The notes under the pieces: model-generated
Database searches by the model: none
Told to the model about the DNA's origin: nothing
Seen by the model: only the letters and a program-made list of their open reading frames with translations
DNA from: an uncultured Atopobium sp.
Lineage (GTDB): Bacteria; Actinomycetota; Coriobacteriia; Coriobacteriales; Atopobiaceae
NCBI GenBank assembly: GCA_947252455.1
Contig: CAMXVQ010000006.1
Location: 1-38,526 of the forward strand
Direction: 5' to 3'
DNA length: 38,526 nucleotides
Translations under genes and position numbers: made by a program
In this document: positions 17,636 through 25,689 of the stretch, piece after piece
How the letters are laid out: every line of letters begins with the position of its first letter
Numbering within the stretch: position 1 is the stretch's first letter

Positions 17636-19359
17636 ATAATCGTGAGAAGCGCCTTGTTGCATATCTTCGCACGCGCAATGTCAACGGAAAAGAACTTGCA
17701 GCAACCCTCAACGTTTCTCAACGTACAATTTTTAGAGACATAAGACACGCAAATAGTGTATTAAAGGCATGCGGAGCAGGATATATCGACACTTCATCGC
17801 ACTATCATTTAGAAGTTGGATCGATCACCGCACTTGATCAGCTACTTGAAGATATATGTGATGAGCCAACCGAAGTACTACTTGTGTTGCTGTGCTCCAC
17901 GCATCCAACCATGCAACAACTTATCGAAAAAACTTTTTTATCCCCCACGCGCATACGTAATGCAATAAAGGTAATAAACGCTCAGTATAAGGATGTTCTA
18001 CAAATAAAACCGCGAACAGGTCATGGACTTGAAATGTGTTTTTATAAAATGCAAGCTGCGGATTTATTAGCTGCTCTTTTGGTAAAATATAAACATGCAA
18101 AGCATATCGTTTCTAAATATACGGTACACATGCCGTCTGCAGTAGGTCTGTTGCGCTGCGAAATTAATAATTATGAAGAATGCGTAAATAGCTGGGTTAC
18201 ACCGCGACAAGTTATGCTTCAAGTGGAAGCAGCGCTCATTACCGCAGGTGTTGTCTCTCGAGAAGCACTTTATCAAAAGGAACGCATCAACGCTATTAAA
18301 GACTATTTTTGTAAAAAGAAAAATCTTTTTACTTGGCTAACCGCACATCGTGATGTTTTGGAACAAAAAGCTCATGACTTATTACATGCACACGGTATGT
18401 ATAACAAAACGTTCGATTTAGAATCACGAATATTTGATCACATTGTTCGCGAAGCGCTCTTTCCCACCTTAATGAACGACGAATTTTTCACGCAAGCTGA
18501 AGAATTACAACGCAGTTACCCTTTCGAATTTGATTTTGCATATATGTATTGTGAATACCTTGAAGCACAGCGCAAGGACATGTTCGTTGTCCCCGAACTT
18601 TGTGCTTTATACGTAATAGGCACTCATGTAAATCTAACCAGTGCCCAAACGAATATTCTTCTTTTATGTACGCGTAAATCATTAGAACAGGTAAATTTAT
18701 CAGTTATAAAACAAATTTTTATGGATTCAAATATTACAATTGTCAACACTTATTTAGATGCTAAACAAATGTATTCTCATAAGAAATTTGATGTACTGAT
18801 TTATGATGACTCGATTTCAATTTCAGATGTTAAAGAACTGCCATGGGACTTTTCTTATCGGGGAATTATAAGAGAAGACGATTTACGTCTTTTACAAAAA
18901 AGATTGTTATATGCCAATTATTGTAAAACTATCACCCAAATGCTTCCTCAAGAACATTTTTGCATACTTACGACTTCTAATAAGCAGTACCAAGATGTGC
19001 TGCAAGAGGCACTGGGTCTTTTTATAAGCCGCAAATGTATGACAGAACAAGAAGGTAGAAGCATACAAAAACGAGAAACGCAATCAAACCGACTTTGTTT
19101 TAATACAATTGCTGTTCCGCACTGCGTAACAGAGGTATATTCAAATACATTTAGATTATTTGCAATTATGTTAGATCCGCCGCTTTATGAAGACGAAGAA
19201 GAGATACGAATCATATTGATAGTGCTTGCAAGCGCTCATCAGCAAGACAAAAATACGATTTTTTCTTATTTATACAAGGTATTTAGCATGCAAGAAAAAT
19301 ATCAGCAACCAATATCATATCAAGCTCTAATTAATTTTTTAGGTCAGGTGAAGCTGTAA
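17626..19359 (+). CDS. PRD-type transcriptional regulator with EIIB-like and EIIA-like domains (MtlR/LicR class)
   Basis: A 577-residue regulator. Order seen: helix-turn-helix (about 18-45, LAATLNVSQRTIFRDI), a poorly conserved middle, a PTS regulation domain (about 250-336) keeping candidate phosphorylation histidines His272 and His334, an EIIB(Gat)-like domain beginning ILLLCTRKS (Cys348), and an EIIA(Fru)-like domain with IAVPHC (His499). Such proteins bind DNA and are tuned by PTS phosphorylation. GAGTGAGGG precedes the ATG, which overlaps the MalY-type gene. It probably controls the PTS operon through the inverted repeat at 14804. The first PRD is too diverged for me to delimit. The stop overlaps the dipeptidase ATG by one base (TAATG). 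Confidence 0.85.
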   Translation: MRLNNREKRLVAYLRTRNVNGKELAATLNVSQRTIFRDIRHANSVLKACGAGYIDTSSHYHLEVGSITALDQLLEDICDEPTEVLLVLLCSTHPTMQQLIEKTFLSPTRIRNAIKVINAQYKDVLQIKPRTGHGLEMCFYKMQAADLLAALLVKYKHAKHIVSKYTVHMPSAVGLLRCEINNYEECVNSWVTPRQVMLQVEAALITAGVVSREALYQKERINAIKDYFCKKKNLFTWLTAHRDVLEQKAHDLLHAHGMYNKTFDLESRIFDHIVREALFPTLMNDEFFTQAEELQRSYPFEFDFAYMYCEYLEAQRKDMFVVPELCALYVIGTHVNLTSAQTNILLLCTRKSLEQVNLSVIKQIFMDSNITIVNTYLDAKQMYSHKKFDVLIYDDSISISDVKELPWDFSYRGIIREDDLRLLQKRLLYANYCKTITQMLPQEHFCILTTSNKQYQDVLQEALGLFISRKCMTEQEGRSIQKRETQSNRLCFNTIAVPHCVTEVYSNTFRLFAIMLDPPLYEDEEEIRIILIVLASAHQQDKNTIFSYLYKVFSMQEKYQQPISYQALINFLGQVKL

Positions 19360-20765
19360 TGCATATCGAAAAAACCACTATAGAACACTATATCGATGCC
19401 CATTGGAATGAAATCTTAGAAGACATTCAACAAATGGTGGTAATACCAAGCACAATGGATAAAGAGCGCGCAACAAGTGGACAACCATGGGGTCCAGACG
19501 TAGCGCAAGCTCTCACCAAAATATTGGATATCGCTTCACGACTAGGCTTTGCTACACACAATTATGAGGGCTATGTTGGGTGCGCAGATCTAAAGCAAAC
19601 AACTTCTAACCGTAAAAACAAAAAACAGATAGCCGTTTTTTCGCATGTCGATACTGTCCCTGCTGGTGCTGGCTGGAGCTTTGAACCATACGCGCTTACA
19701 AAAAAGGACGGCTTTTTATGTGGAAGAGGCGTTGTGGACGATAAAGGCCCATCAATTATTGCTCTGTGGGCAGCTCACTTTTTTACAGAGTACAAACAGG
19801 AAATAAATTCTGATTTACGCATCATATTTGGGACTAACGAAGAAAGCGGAATGGAAGATCTCAAGTATTACCGAGCCCATTTTGAAGATCCCTATTTTCT
19901 TTTTACTCCTGATTCATATTGGCCTGTTGTGATAGGAGAAAAAGGAACTTACAATGCAGAAATATCTTTTCCTTTAGTTAAGGATGGCCGCATTGTTAAA
20001 TTCGAAGGGGGAACTGTCCGTAATGCAGTTGCGTCCGAAGCAGATGTAATAATACGTGGCCAAGCAGACAAACTTATAAAACAAGAAAATATTTCAATTA
20101 CACAAGTAAGTACTGATAGCGTATGTCTACATGCTATAGGTGTTGGCGGACATGCATCAGAGCCCCAAAAGACAAAAAGCGCGATCGGTATTCTTGTTGA
20201 CTATCTTTATGACCATGGGATTTATACTGCACTAGAGAAAACGTGGCTTGAGTTGCAGAGAAAAATATATCATAAATGGGATGGCTCATTACTTAACATT
20301 GATGCAGTAGACGACATTTTTTCTCCTCTTACTATCATTAGTGGCGTTATTGGCACGCGTGATGGAAAACTCATTCAAAGTATTGACTGCAGATTTCCAA
20401 AATCAACAAATCCTGACACCATTTATAAAAAGCTCAGTCAAACCTGTTCACAACATGGCGCTTTATTACAAGAAACACATCGTGGGCATTGTATGTTCGT
20501 AGACCCCAAACAAAAGGAAATTCAAATTCTTCTCTCCAGCTATCATGAATGGTCAGCCCCAGATGAGCAGCCAATTACTCTTGGCGGCGGAACCTATGCC
20601 AAACACTTCCCCTATGCAGTTGCATTTGGACCAGAACACCTAGAAGACAGCAATACTCCATCATGGCTGGGAAGTATTCACGCGGCAAACGAAGGAATTT
20701 CAGAAAATGCCTTAAAGAAAGCACTGGCCATTTTTATTACAGCACTTGGCGAATTGTTACGATAA
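19359..20765 (+). CDS. M20-family dipeptidase (PepV/Sapep-like)
   Basis: A 468-residue zinc peptidase of family M20. Metal and catalytic motifs are SHVDTVPAG (His96, Asp98), GRGVVDDKGP (bridging Asp127), GTNEESGMED (catalytic Glu161 and metal Glu162) and TPDSYWPV (Asp185). A dimerisation/lid domain occupies about 200-400 (VGGHASEPQKTKSAIG), and the terminal metal His lies near GSIHAANEGIS. PepV-like members cut dipeptides with a free amino end in the cytosol. Translation is coupled to the regulator by TAATG, so it belongs to the PTS/C-S lyase cluster. A dipeptidase beside a C-S lyase recalls the Cys-Gly-conjugate route of skin bacteria; that link is an inference. Confidence 0.9.
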   Translation: MHIEKTTIEHYIDAHWNEILEDIQQMVVIPSTMDKERATSGQPWGPDVAQALTKILDIASRLGFATHNYEGYVGCADLKQTTSNRKNKKQIAVFSHVDTVPAGAGWSFEPYALTKKDGFLCGRGVVDDKGPSIIALWAAHFFTEYKQEINSDLRIIFGTNEESGMEDLKYYRAHFEDPYFLFTPDSYWPVVIGEKGTYNAEISFPLVKDGRIVKFEGGTVRNAVASEADVIIRGQADKLIKQENISITQVSTDSVCLHAIGVGGHASEPQKTKSAIGILVDYLYDHGIYTALEKTWLELQRKIYHKWDGSLLNIDAVDDIFSPLTIISGVIGTRDGKLIQSIDCRFPKSTNPDTIYKKLSQTCSQHGALLQETHRGHCMFVDPKQKEIQILLSSYHEWSAPDEQPITLGGGTYAKHFPYAVAFGPEHLEDSNTPSWLGSIHAANEGISENALKKALAIFITALGELLR

Positions 20766-20808
20766 TAATTATGTAAGCTCTACACTGGGTGTAGTTCTTG
20801 AATTATTA
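20763..20808 (+). terminator. terminator of the PTS/lyase/dipeptidase operon
   Basis: TAATAATT (20763-20770) pairs with AATTATTA (20801-20808), and an inner stem CTACAC/GTGTAG (20780-20785, 20789-20794) closes on a 3-base loop. AAG/CTT pairs in between extend the structure. The outer arm begins at the stop codon of the dipeptidase. Confidence 0.6.
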
Positions 20809-20960
20809 CACATGGCACTTTAAAACGGCTGATTTGCAAAATCCTAGCTGCATTGTTCAGTAAAAAAATTGCATATAAGCACGATTACCAGACTCCATGC
20901 AGCAGAACCGCAAAATCGAATCTATGCCCTGTTTTCTCTCATAAGGCAATGCAAAAACTG

Positions 20961-20994
20961 TGCCCCCTTACAAGATGATTTGTGTAAGGGGGCA
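20961..20994 (-). terminator. terminator downstream of tRNA-Pro
   Basis: TGCCCCCTTACA (20961-20972) and TGTAAGGGGGCA (20983-20994) form a perfect 12-bp stem. On the minus strand it is followed by CAGTTTTTGC, a T run, so it would end transcripts coming from the tRNA-Pro gene. Apart from this and the plus-strand terminator, the 20766-21148 gap shows no convincing gene. Confidence 0.75.
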
Positions 20995-21148
20995 TATAAA
21001 ACTATACAAGCTGTTTATAGCTTTTGTTCACCCATAAACGCACAAGTTAACAATTACTTGGTGTTTTTACGAGCTTTATTTTTACGCTTAATGCCAAAAG
21101 CGCCGCTCACTACCGCACATGCACCTATTATCTTACAGGGAGAAAAAA

Positions 21149-21225
<77 letters not shown>

Positions 21226-21282
21226 ACAAAACAAAACGCATGACACAGCGCACTAAACAGCTGCACATGCGTGCTTACTGTA

Positions 21283-22287
21283 TCAAAAAACGCGATTTAA
21301 TCCAAGTGTCTTAGTAGAATATACCCACCAATTCCGCATTTTGGAAGCCTTATGAGCAATTTCATCACAAATAGCAGAACTTTGGGCAAATGCAAAAACC
21401 GCACTTCCCGAACCCGTCACGCAAGGATGAGAAATGCCTTGCTGCACACGCAACCACGCCAAAACTTCGCGAATATCCGCGACGTGCTGGATAACGGCCT
21501 CGGCCAAGTTATTATACAAAAGCTCATTAAGCGCCAAAACATCGCCCACACGCAAAGCCTGAATGATCCTATCGGGCGATTGAGGCATAAACGATTGTAT
21601 TTCTACCCCTGGATTTAACCCTGGCTTTAACCCTGCCCCAAGCTCTGACCTTGGCTTTAACTCTGCCCTCGCCTCAGCCTGAACATATTCGTCAAAAAGA
21701 CGATATGCAACGGGAGTACTCACTCCTGCCTGAGGACGAACGATAACACAGGGAATTGAAGGTACATGTTCAAAAGATTCTTGCAATGTTGCTCCAACGC
21801 CATTTAAGTACGCAGGAATAGGGTGTAAAAAGAAGGCAACATCTGCACCAATAGATTGCGCCACGCGCACCACGCGCGCGTCAAGAGCATCTATCCCCCA
21901 AAATTTGCACAGCAACTTTATAGTGGTGGCTGCATCTGAGCTTGAGCCGCCCAAGCCAGCTTGCGCTGGAATATGTTTTTGTATAGTTACGGTATATGCT
22001 GGCTGTTTATGAAATGTTTGGCACATAGCTTCAAGCGCGCGAAACGCCGTATTATCCTTCATGGCAACATCAGGCCCTGCATCCATGACAACCGTATTTT
22101 GTTGAGCGTGCTCGTTATAGCTAAGAGTTACCATATCCGCCAGCTCAAGTGCAGCCATAACCGAGTCGGCACGATGATAACCACTTTCACCAACGTTATG
22201 CGGATATATTCCTAAGTGAAGATTGATTTTTGCGTAAGCAGGCGCAGCGTCTTGATACGATGCACAACAAGTAACCGAATTATTCAT
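21283..22287 (-). CDS. ispE: 4-diphosphocytidyl-2-C-methyl-D-erythritol kinase IspE
   Basis: IspE phosphorylates CDP-methylerythritol in the MEP isoprenoid pathway. The 334-residue GHMP kinase has AYAKINLHLGIYP (about 17-29), the ATP loop PAQAGLGGSSSDAAT (about 107-121) and the C-terminal CVTGSGSAVFAF motif. Family members are usually 280-310 residues. The extra length is an insert at about 204-232, rich in repeated Lys/Leu-Pro-Gly, encoded by a degenerate 12-base repeat (21611-21672). The start has no clear Shine-Dalgarno, but the gene follows veg by 18 bases and is probably coupled to it. A veg-ispE order is also found in Bacillus, which supports both calls. Confidence 0.95.
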   Translation of the reverse strand: MNNSVTCCASYQDAAPAYAKINLHLGIYPHNVGESGYHRADSVMAALELADMVTLSYNEHAQQNTVVMDAGPDVAMKDNTAFRALEAMCQTFHKQPAYTVTIQKHIPAQAGLGGSSSDAATTIKLLCKFWGIDALDARVVRVAQSIGADVAFFLHPIPAYLNGVGATLQESFEHVPSIPCVIVRPQAGVSTPVAYRLFDEYVQAEARAELKPRSELGAGLKPGLNPGVEIQSFMPQSPDRIIQALRVGDVLALNELLYNNLAEAVIQHVADIREVLAWLRVQQGISHPCVTGSGSAVFAFAQSSAICDEIAHKASKMRNWWVYSTKTLGLNRVF

Positions 22288-22305
22288 ACAAAACGATTAC
22301 AGCGC

Positions 22306-22599
22306 CTAAAATTCTTCTACAACGCAGTCAAACAGGCGCTCTCCCGTATCGGCGTCAAAAAGCTCAACCGCACCCGTGAGCACATCAACATATTGAAACG
22401 ATTGGCGCTCAACACGGCCACGACGCTCTTCGGTTTCTACTACAAACAGTGACGGGTGAACTCCTACCAGCATGCCCATACGATCGACCACGCGCGATCT
22501 ACCCATATTAGCTCGAACTTTAATGCGCTGCTGTTCAAGTGTTTTTAATTTTTCGCGAATATCCTCAACACGTAAACTAGAAGGTGTTAAACTATCCAT
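22306..22599 (-). CDS. veg: Veg-family protein
   Basis: A 97-residue protein matching the Veg family (DUF1021). Conserved segments are the N-terminal helix LRVEDIREKLKTLEQQ, the basic strand KVRANMGRSRVVDRMG, the HPSLFVVE turn and FQYVDVLTGAVELF. In Bacillus subtilis Veg stimulates biofilm genes; its molecular activity is poorly defined. The start at 22599 has GGAGG 5 bases upstream. A GTG four codons earlier is inside that site and unlikely. It is the first gene of a veg-ispE operon. Confidence 0.88.
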   Translation of the reverse strand: MDSLTPSSLRVEDIREKLKTLEQQRIKVRANMGRSRVVDRMGMLVGVHPSLFVVETEERRGRVERQSFQYVDVLTGAVELFDADTGERLFDCVVEEF

Positions 22600-22831
22600 A
22601 CATGCCTCCACTCAATACAGGTAGCGCTTTGGATGTGCTGTTGTCTTAAACAGTTGCCGTAACAAGTTTGCGTTAGGAAAACATACACACGCTAACATTA
22701 GGTGCTGCGCGTGCCTAAATAAGTACCAGATAATGGGAATACACAAAGCTCAAAGAACCCAATCACTACATAGATTCTTTTGCTTGCATTTACAACACAA
22801 ACTCGTACATAGCGACATAGCGCAAGTCAGT

Positions 22832-22860
22832 ATTATATTACAGTTTGTGCATTTACGCAA
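22832..22860 (-). promoter_or_regulatory. candidate promoter for veg-ispE and surrounding gap
   Basis: On the minus strand a perfect -10 box TATAAT (22837-22832) lies 17 bases after TTGCGT (22860-22855), a weak -35. Transcription would begin near 22825 and leave a leader of about 225 bases before veg. I see no known riboswitch in that leader. The rest of the 22612-22990 gap, between veg and the end of nagB, holds no open frame or hairpin I can support. Confidence 0.4.
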
Positions 22861-22990
22861 AAAAACCGTAGTATTACCATACAAACCTGCAGACGAGCGT
22901 GTACAAACGCGCAACATTCATAAACTAGTTATCAGCACGCATATGCACAAGCAGCACAATATTCATGGATGGTCAACCAACTAGGCACTG

Positions 22991-23722
22991 TTACCGCGGA
23001 CACTTACACAGCGCGGCATCATCGGCAATTACCACACAATTATTGTGCAACTGCAAAATAGAGGCAGGACAATTTGGATTGATAGCGCCATAGCACATGT
23101 TATATACGGCGTCGGCTTTATCTTCGCCGCTTGCAATAATCAAAATCATGCGAGCATACATAATGGTTTGGATCCCCATCGTATATGCCTGACGAGGGAC
23201 ATCTTCCTTCCGCTCAAACAAACGGCTGTTTGCGTTAATGGTACTTTCGGTAAGGTCTACACAATGCGTACCACACGAAAAATGATCGTCGGGCTCATTA
23301 AAACCAATGTGGCCGTTGCGACCAATACCCAACAACTGTAAATCGGGATAGCCTGCCTTCTTAACCAGCTCGTCATAAGAGCGGCAGGCGCTTTCGGCAT
23401 CTAAATTAGAGCCGTCGGGAACATGCGTGTTGTTGATATCAATGTTTATGTGGTCAAAGAAATTCTTACGCATAAAATAGTGATAGCTTTGCACATCACT
23501 GTGAGAAAGACCACGATATTCATCCAAGTTATACGTAGAAACGCGCGAAAAATCGATGTCGTCCTTTTCATACCATTGTGCCAGCTGATTATAGGTGCCT
23601 ATAGGAGTGGTGCCCGTTGCCAAGCCTAAAACACAATTAGGTTTAAGAATGACCTGGGCGGAAATAACATTAGCAGCTTTACGGCTCATATCATTGTAAT
23701 TGAGCGTACGAATAATCTTCAT
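22991..23722 (-). CDS. nagB: glucosamine-6-phosphate deaminase NagB
   Basis: NagB converts glucosamine-6P to fructose-6P and ammonia, linking amino-sugar use to glycolysis. The 243-residue protein has GLATGTTPIGTY (about 34-45), the catalytic region YNLDEYRGL, and GIGRNGHIGFNEP with the ring-opening His. The start at 23722 (MKIIRTLN) has GGAGG 5 bases upstream; the frame open to 23794 adds 24 hydrophobic residues that no family member has. It appears to be transcribed from its own promoter, flanked by two copies of a candidate operator. It completes the path started by the mur genes 13 kb away, except for NagA, which is absent from the window. Confidence 0.96.
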   Translation of the reverse strand: MKIIRTLNYNDMSRKAANVISAQVILKPNCVLGLATGTTPIGTYNQLAQWYEKDDIDFSRVSTYNLDEYRGLSHSDVQSYHYFMRKNFFDHINIDINNTHVPDGSNLDAESACRSYDELVKKAGYPDLQLLGIGRNGHIGFNEPDDHFSCGTHCVDLTESTINANSRLFERKEDVPRQAYTMGIQTIMYARMILIIASGEDKADAVYNMCYGAINPNCPASILQLHNNCVVIADDAALCKCPR

Positions 23723-23862
23723 GAGGTCCTCCATAACCAACGCGCAAATCTGACAAGCAACAAAGGTTTTAACAGCAAAGATTGCGAGCGCCAAAGGCTC
23801 AGCAAAACGCCTTGTATATTTTTATTGTCGCGCAAGTAGGCAAAAAATTTAGCAACAATGAG

Positions 23863-23920
23863 TAACTGGTATTAGATTATACAGAAAATCCTTTTTAACT
23901 GGTATTTTATTTAATACCAG
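23863..23920 (-). promoter_or_regulatory. nagB promoter with two candidate operators
   Basis: On the minus strand a perfect TATAAT (23881-23876) is the likely -10 box of nagB. TAACTGGTATT occurs at 23863-23873 and again at 23896-23906, 33 bases apart (three turns). The second copy is half of a perfect palindrome, CTGGTATT (23899-23906) and AATACCAG (23913-23920), covering the expected -35 position, while the first covers the start point. The TGGTAT core resembles sites of GntR-type NagR/YvoA/DasR amino-sugar repressors. No such regulator gene is in the window. Confidence 0.6.
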
Positions 23921-24045
23921 CTGAGAAAAAAGCAGTTGAGCTGTGACAATTTTCATAAAAACACGCGCTGCGATTGCATGACGCATAGCATAATTGCATG
24001 ACGCCCGCACTACAATTGCAAAAAACACGCAGCAGTCAACACAAG

Positions 24046-24690
24046 CTACTGGAGCTTAAGCGCCAAATCCTCGAGCGCACGACGACGATGCGAAATTGCG
24101 TTTTTCTCGTCGGCAGAAAGTTGCGCCATAGACCTATGCGTTGCCTGGGCCGCATCGGGCAAAAAGAGCGGATCATATCCAAAACCTTGCGTGCCAATTT
24201 CTTCATGAGCAATATAACCCAAGCAATTGCCTTCGCCTCTAAAAACTTGTTCAACTGAGGAGTCACGTTCACGCTTTATAAGCACAATAGAGCAGTGAAA
24301 ATGTGCGCGTCTGTGAGCATCGTCTACATCTTTTAAGGCTTCCAATAATTTTTTATTATTAGCTTTATCGTCGCCGTGCTCGCCAGCATAACGCGCAGAG
24401 TAAATACCAGGCGCGCCTGAGAGAGCATCTACGCATATTCCAGAATCATCAGCAAGTGCATACATACAACCAACCGCATCAAGCGCATGACGTGCTTTAA
24501 TAACCGCGTTATCATAAAAAGTAGCGCCGTCTTCAACAGGATCATCAAAAGAGCCTAAGTCGTGAAGCGCCACAAAAGAAAACTGCGGAAGGACATGCTT
24601 AAGGATTGCTTCGATCTCGATAACTTTATGGGCATTGCCCGTTGCAACAACAATGGTAGATTTTGGATCAAAGTCAACAACGCTTGCCAT
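24046..24690 (-). CDS. rdgB: XTP/dITP pyrophosphatase (RdgB/HAM1)
   Basis: This house-cleaning enzyme hydrolyses non-canonical purine triphosphates (XTP, dITP) to monophosphates, keeping them out of DNA and RNA. The 214-residue protein has the N-terminal substrate loop VVATGNAHKVIEIEAIL, the metal segment ADDSGICVDALSGAPGIYSARYAGE (in two parts around ALSG), GFGYDPLFLP and the C-terminal SHRRRAL motif. AAAGGAG precedes the ATG. It is 92 bases downstream of rph in the same direction, a very common bacterial pairing. Length is typical. Confidence 0.96.
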   Translation of the reverse strand: MASVVDFDPKSTIVVATGNAHKVIEIEAILKHVLPQFSFVALHDLGSFDDPVEDGATFYDNAVIKARHALDAVGCMYALADDSGICVDALSGAPGIYSARYAGEHGDDKANNKKLLEALKDVDDAHRRAHFHCSIVLIKRERDSSVEQVFRGEGNCLGYIAHEEIGTQGFGYDPLFLPDAAQATHRSMAQLSADEKNAISHRRRALEDLALKLQ

Positions 24691-24782
24691 ACAAGCTCCT
24701 TTGCAACAAATTCACAAGGATATATCTTATCCTAACAAAGAATTAACACGGCAGTGAGCTCGCTAAAAATCAGCACAAGCGC

Positions 24783-25601
24783 TTAAAAATTGGTAACCGA
24801 TTTTTGCAGTGCAAACAACTTAGTAAGCGCAGGCTCACTTGCATCAAGCAGTGCGTTAAGATCGTGGCGCGAAAGAGTTGCGCGCTCACCAGTACCTTGA
24901 ATTTCAACGAGCCCACCGTCGTCGCGCATAACAACGTTGAGATCAACATCTGCATTGCTATCTTCGGGATAATCAAGGTCAACCAGCAGCTGTCCATGCA
25001 CAATACCCATTGAAATTGCAGCCACTTGCCCCGTAAGTGGACAACGCGAAATCTTGTCGGCTTCAACCATCTTACGGCACGCGTCATGCAATGCCACCCA
25101 CGCGCCCACAATTGACGCAGTGCGTGTACCGCCATCTGCTTGCAGTACGTCGCAATCAATAGTTATGGTGTGCTCGCCTAACTTAGAAAAATCAACAACC
25201 GAGCGAAGACTTCTGCCAATCAAACGCTCAATCTCCATCGAACGGCCTTTTCTCCCCTTGTATTCGCGCGGTGTTCTTCGTGTTGCCGAAGCAGGCAACA
25301 TAGCATATTCTGCACTCACCCATCCCAGGTGAGATAATTTTCGCCAAGCAGGAAGAGTGTCTTCAACCGTTGCACTACAAAGCACGCGCGTATCTCCGCA
25401 GGTAATAAGGCACGAACCGTCGGCATACTTCATAACTTGACGCTCAAGCGTACAGGGGCGCGCCTCAAAGGCAGATCTTCCATACGAACGCGCGTGTACG
25501 CTATTGGATTTTTGCGAAATGGTTTGCACGCGCGTTTGATCGCGCGCTGTCAAGGGTTTGTCCTCTGGCAATTGTGACGTTAAAGAATTATCTGTATTCA
25601 T
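24783..25601 (-). CDS. rph: ribonuclease PH
   Basis: A phosphate-dependent 3'-exonuclease that trims tRNA and other RNA 3' ends. The core begins at RSYGRSAFEARPCTLERQV (about residue 39) and includes GSCLITCGDTRVLCSATVE, the conserved RRTPREYKGRKGRSMEIERL region (shown here only by its ends RRTPRE and IERLIGRSLR), IDCDVLQADGGTRTASIVG and the C-terminal EIQGTGE segment. At 272 residues it is some 30 longer than usual because of a polar N-terminal extension (1-38). The ATG at 25601 has a weak AAGTGAG site. No ATG occurs nearer the core before the essential arginines, but a GTG (Val35) could be used instead. Confidence 0.95.
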   Translation of the reverse strand: MNTDNSLTSQLPEDKPLTARDQTRVQTISQKSNSVHARSYGRSAFEARPCTLERQVMKYADGSCLITCGDTRVLCSATVEDTLPAWRKLSHLGWVSAEYAMLPASATRRTPREYKGRKGRSMEIERLIGRSLRSVVDFSKLGEHTITIDCDVLQADGGTRTASIVGAWVALHDACRKMVEADKISRCPLTGQVAAISMGIVHGQLLVDLDYPEDSNADVDLNVVMRDDGGLVEIQGTGERATLSRHDLNALLDASEPALTKLFALQKSVTNF

Positions 25602-25689
25602 ATATACTCACTTAAAAAAACTTGGTGTACAACAGGAGTAACTTTGCATAAAAGCGTATTTTATTTGTATAAAAGCGCTTTCCTATACA

